A DNA stretch of 64,000 bases from Doryteuthis pealeii (Eukaryota > Mollusca > Cephalopoda > Myopsida > Loliginidae). The DNA lies in contig CM042150.1 in NCBI GenBank assembly GCA_023376005.1, positions 74,729,069-74,793,068 of the forward strand. The letters are read 5' to 3'. The position numbers were made by a program, and so were the translations under genes. This document shows positions 59,655 through 64,000 of the stretch, piece by piece (the stretch's first letter is position 1; each line of letters opens with the position of its first letter). The notes under the pieces were generated by a model. It saw only the letters and a list, made by a program, of their open reading frames with translations. It did not search any database and had not been told where the DNA came from.

Positions 59655-60012
59655 GGCAGCATTTTTTCATTCAAACAAATTTGCTTAAGAATAATGGAAT
59701 CCTTATTCTTTTGGAGTTTTTAAATTTTTTCTAACAATCTCTTTAATGTTATAATGTTATATAATAGGTTCTATTTTGAGATTGCTGTCCTTTTTTTATT
59801 TTTTGTTGTTAAAAATTGAAATTTTCAGAACTGGCCAAGGCTATTCCTAACATTTTTGACCAATTCCGGAATATATTCTGGAAGTTATTTTGAGAAATAG
59901 CATGCAGATATTGGAGATAAATTTTCTTTCATCTTTTCTATCATCTGAAATTGGCAACCTTTCAGGGTCAATTTTATCTTTGAGAATCAAAAAATGACCA
60001 CTGGGGCAAAAT

Positions 60013-60530
<518 letters not shown>

Positions 60531-61218
60531 TACATAAAGGTTGCATACACTGGTTTGTACAAGTGTTTACGCACGCATAGACATATGTACTTACACATGC
60601 ACATCTTCCTATGCAAGCATGTTTGGTTGACACCAAGACCTCGTGCGTATTCGCATGTATACTTGCAACATTTAGCCAGCCCCGTCATTCTATAACCTCC
60701 CACCTCGCCCATAATATACAACATTTGTAATCTTAAAGTTAATATTATTCAACCCCGCTCCTCAATTAACTCGACCCGACAATATACACTCCCTCCTTCC
60801 CCGCATCACAACACACACCACCCACATCCAGGCATGCAAAAAAAAACATACACACCCACACACACATACACACGTAAACACAAACGCTCGCACGTCAGCA
60901 TTGATCAAATGTCACACATTCACAGAACAATGTATTGGGTGTATGACCAGTTACCCCGCGTCCGCAACCTTTATGCTGTCCATAAACACTCTCATACATT
61001 CAAATTACCACTACATACATACGCACATCATTTTATCCAATCATACACATCCCATGTCTATTGAATTTTCTGAATTTTTTTGAAATTTTTTCGATTTTCC
61101 TTGCATTTGAAACATCTTCACCTGATGATTGTATCGCATGAAACCAATATGGTTGTGAATGTTCCTTTGCCACCTAATAAACAGATATGTAAAACCTTTA
61201 TATATTTATTTTATTATA
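60531..61218 (+). mobile_element. Penelope-like or retrozyme 3' region: CA-rich segment, hammerhead, AT tail
   Basis: A CpG- and CA-rich non-coding stretch (ACACACCACCCACATCC, CACACCCACACACACATAC) leads into CTATTGAATTTTCTGAATTT, a hammerhead (61111-61163) and CACCTAATAAACAGATATG with an AT-rich tail. The order matches the minus-strand tail of the PLE at 30504-31642. No RT or endonuclease frame precedes it; a TA array does. The terminal part is repeated inversely at 57671-57830. Confidence 0.55.
61111..61163 (+). ncRNA. Hammerhead ribozyme, type I, second copy
   Basis: AACATCTTCAC (61111-61121) and GTGAATGTT (61155-61163) form stem I. CTGATGA is at 61122-61128. Stem II TGT-ATC-GCA contains one wobble. 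GAAA is at 61140-61143 and stem III is ACCA-ATA-TGGT. H17 is T61154 instead of C, so the triplet is GUU, which is allowed but usually slower. The three substitutions and stem changes against 57722-57774 keep the fold. Confidence 0.75.
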
Positions 61219-61314
61219 TTATATAACAGCTCTATTTTATATTGAGCACTCTACCAATAATACTGCCTTTGGTACACCATTCCAGCAAAAGCTGAAACAG
61301 TGACCATCTCACAC

Positions 61315-61417
61315 TATATATATACATATACGTATATATATATGCATATATATACGTATATATATATGCATATATACATATATATATACATATACGTATA
61401 TATATATGCATATATGC

Positions 61418-61457
<40 letters not shown>

Positions 61458-61458
61458 G
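61315..61458. repeat. TA array with CATATACGTA and TATGCATA interruptions
   Basis: Mixed TA, TGCA and ACGTA palindromes. The whole tract is self-complementary. Confidence 0.93.
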
Positions 61459-61620
61459 TAAACAACTTTTAGCTATTTTCAGCCGACAGTATATTTGGGA
61501 GAATATGTGCTTTTTAATTTTTTAGTCAGACCTAATTTTTGAAAGTTAATTCATTTATGTTTAATTAGGCAGGATTTAAACTACTTAAATGTGAGGCTAA
61601 ACAAATCGAGAAAAATCAAT

Positions 61621-61662
61621 CTCTGAATATATATTTCGACCTATTAGGTCTCATCAGCAGAG
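61621..61662 (-). ncRNA. Hammerhead ribozyme with minimal stem III, different family
   Basis: On the minus strand CTCTG (61658-61662) pairs with CAGAG (61621-61625) as stem I. CTGATGA (61651-61657) is consensus. Stem II is a perfect five-pair GACCT-AAT-AGGTC with the standard G-C base. GAAA is intact. Stem III is a tiny AT-only helix (ATATATAT), and the site is AUU. The sequence differs from the 57.7/61.1 kb pair in every stem, so it is a separate family. Such tiny stem III hammerheads are known to work as dimers. Confidence 0.75.
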
Positions 61663-61977
61663 CTATAGATACGAGGACCGCCTAGCGTGTGACTTGAACC
61701 CTTTGTGCTGAAATTAAACATTTGGCGTGATGGTAAGATACCGGCGTGAAAAACATGAATCTAACCTCACCCTTCCTACCATTTATAAAGTCTTTTTTTA
61801 TTCTATATCAAAGTCTGTCTCAAATAATCTTGGCGGTTAACCTTACAGTATGTAGAGTCTATACTCATATCCATGCAAAATTCAGTTCCTTGTTATTTTC
61901 TGTTTGGCTGTGATCCTCTCACACACACAATGTGGTATAGTAGTATAGATGTTATCCTATACTTATAAAGTATCACC

Positions 61978-62373
61978 ATAAATAAATTTACTCTGGCAAA
62001 GTTTTCATGAAAAGTTAATTTTCTTCTAACTCAAAGACACCAGGATTTCATCATTTATAGTGAAATTATGCACTCAACACAGGTAATATTACGTATTGTT
62101 TATTTTTCAAACTATACATCAGTGAAACCCTGTAATCAAAAATAAAATTACATAAATATATTAAAGGATGTACTTTTCATTTTTTACTGCTAAATATTTA
62201 TAATTTTGGTTACAGTTTTAATGTTGTAGTATTTGGTAATAAACAATACCTAATAATGATTTTTATTGTATAATGTTCAACTAGAAATAATAATCTGGTA
62301 TTTTTGGTTTAGAAAAAAATTAACTTTTTATTTAAAAAAATGATTGTTGAGGACTTATTTCTGAGAGATAGTG
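61978..62373. mobile_element. Palindromic Tc1/mariner-type MITE, copy 4
   Basis: Left end AAGTATCACCATAAATAAA after TA (61976-61977). Right end TTATTTCTGAGAGATAGTG before TA (62374-62375). The internal arms AAAGTTAATTTTCTTCTAA and TTTAGAAAAAAATTAACTTTT face each other. 396 bp, no ORF. Confidence 0.8.
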
Positions 62374-62375
62374 TA

Positions 62376-63152
62376 CATAGTATTTATGTGTGCTAATAAC
62401 ATACAAGAATTTTTATAGTGTTAATAATTTATTTATTAATTGAATTTGTATATCATAGAATTTACAAAAATAATAATCACTATCAGGACCTGTGGATATA
62501 CCACAGTCTGATAATTTATTTATTACAATGTTTGATATGTTTACTTAAGAACTATTGCTAATTAGTTCAATATGTAAAAAGTATAATAATTTTGATTTAA
62601 CCCTCTCTCACTCCCTTTTTTCTTTCCTTCTTTTCATTATGTTTGACTGAAACAGATTATCTTCATCGCTTCCGCACGCTCACTCTCTCTCTCTTTATCT
62701 TTCTCCTAATCTATCTTTCTTTCTTTCTTATATTTTTTATGTATCGCATATCCTTTTCCTTGCCATTCTTTCTTTATAATTAAACGGAATGGTCCATTAT
62801 TTAGCTGAGGTGACAAAACTCATAAGAAAAGAATCCGGCGGATAAGTGACAAAAGATAATCAGGATTTACATTTTTGGATTTCATCTTGAACAATTTGGA
62901 CGGTCTCATTTTTAACCAGAGGGTGTTGCAAGATGATAAAGGTCGGAAGATTAAGAACAAGAGTATTAATATATAGACTAGTTGATTAATGAAAGAGTTT
63001 TTTTCGGTCATATTTTTATCTTCTGGCTTTTATCTGGTTCTTTTAATTTTTACATTCTACATTGTTTTTATTTCTTTTCTTGTGGGTACTCTTTATATAT
63101 ATTATCAATGTTCTACATTGTTGATTTTTTTTTTTGGGGGGGGGTTCTTGTG

Positions 63153-63213
<61 letters not shown>

Positions 63214-64000
63214 AATTCTTTGCATCAGTTTTCTTCTTGGTATTTTTAAAATCATGTTGCCAATGCTTTGCCTCAAATGGAACTTTAAATTTCATTTTCT
63301 TCTTTTTCTAAAGATCAGTCTAAATTCATAAATTTCTTTTGCAATAGAAAATAGTCATTATTTTCCAGTTTTTAGAACTCTTTTGTTAGAAAAGAATAGA
63401 TTTAGTCTTTATTATCTCTTCTGCTATATAGTTTTTTTTTCTTTCTTTTTGAATACAATTTACACTTTTTATCTTATTTGTCCAATCAAATTTTAAGTTT
63501 AGAAATGATTGCATGCTCACACTTGTATTGCCTACAAGTTTTCCTAGTCATTCTCTTTTCCCTTGTTTTTTTCTCTGTATAATTAACATTTCACACTTGA
63601 TTCCTTCATTTTCAGCTTATCTGATGCAACCTCACGTTTTCTTGTGCGGCCAGTCCAACTAATTTTTGAAATATTTGCCTTGAAAATTAACTCCAGGAAA
63701 TTAAAAGACAAAATAAGAATACAAATGTTTGGCTTGCATTAATTTACCATTTACATTGCTATTACAATTCATTTTCTTGATATCTCTGCCTACTCACCAG
63801 AATTATCTGGTCAGTATTGTTAATGGTGGCTAAGTGATCTCATATGGCATCTCAAGTCCAAAGACTTTCATAACATTTTTTTTTTATCATTTATAAAATT
63901 TCTAGCCTCGATCTAATTCCAGCTTATTCTAAATTTTCTGCCAAAGATTTTGAGGATTTCTCAAAGTTAGGATTATTAAAAGCACAAACTTAATGCTTGT
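62376..64000. other. AT- and T-rich sequence without supported genes
   Basis: T/C-rich text (62600-62760, 63400-63600) and a TA run at 63158-63208 next to G8. Open frames are low complexity. Nothing else recognised. Confidence 0.5.

Overview
This looks like a gene-poor, AT-rich stretch of an animal nuclear genome. Long TA, CA and CT microsatellites, several tRNA-derived SINE families, decayed non-LTR retrotransposons, a Penelope-like element (PLE) remnant, Tc1/mariner-type MITEs and a solo LTR make up everything that can be recognised. The repeat mix, and the sequence type of the LINE and PLE fragments, fit a lophotrochozoan, most likely a coleoid cephalopod. That assignment is inference from family resemblance, not a database result. 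No complete protein-coding gene is visible. The only candidates are one well-bounded 37-nt exon (16658-16694), one promoter-like first exon (43183-43243) and a weak 63-nt exon on the minus strand (29830-29892).

Layout. 0-10 kb: a satellite-like unit, a tRNA SINE, a 600-bp fold-back element, a decayed hammerhead-like motif, a tandem duplication, an eight-unit tandem array, and a LINE reverse transcriptase fossil split by a small MITE. 10-24 kb: AT-rich sequence with several SINE families, a near-perfect 76-bp inverted repeat (16016-16197) and the 37-nt exon candidate. 24-38 kb: mostly featureless DNA, a PLE fossil with a GIY-YIG endonuclease domain (31643-32520, minus) and a hammerhead-like motif beyond its 3' end, a 27-bp minisatellite, and a solo LTR with exact 5-bp target duplication inside a SINE. 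38-49 kb: a diverged tandem array, a MITE, promoter-like sequence, a second LINE fossil and two adjacent palindromic MITEs. 49-64 kb: SINE fragments, nested repeats, very large TA arrays and the best hammerhead ribozyme motifs.

The most notable signal is a scattered set of hammerhead-ribozyme-like motifs (CTGANGA core, stem II, GAAA, short stem III, NUH site, closing stem I). Three are well preserved: 57722-57774 minus, 61111-61163 plus and 61621-61662 minus. Two others lie in PLE-like contexts or are decayed, at 30504-30555 and 2494-2551, and further weak ones are at 36981-37030, 43910-43973 and 18282-18323. Hammerheads are an established component of Penelope-like elements, so this probably reflects several PLE or retrozyme families rather than a new system. 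The number of distinct types within 64 kb and the short stem III designs still deserve a covariance-model search.
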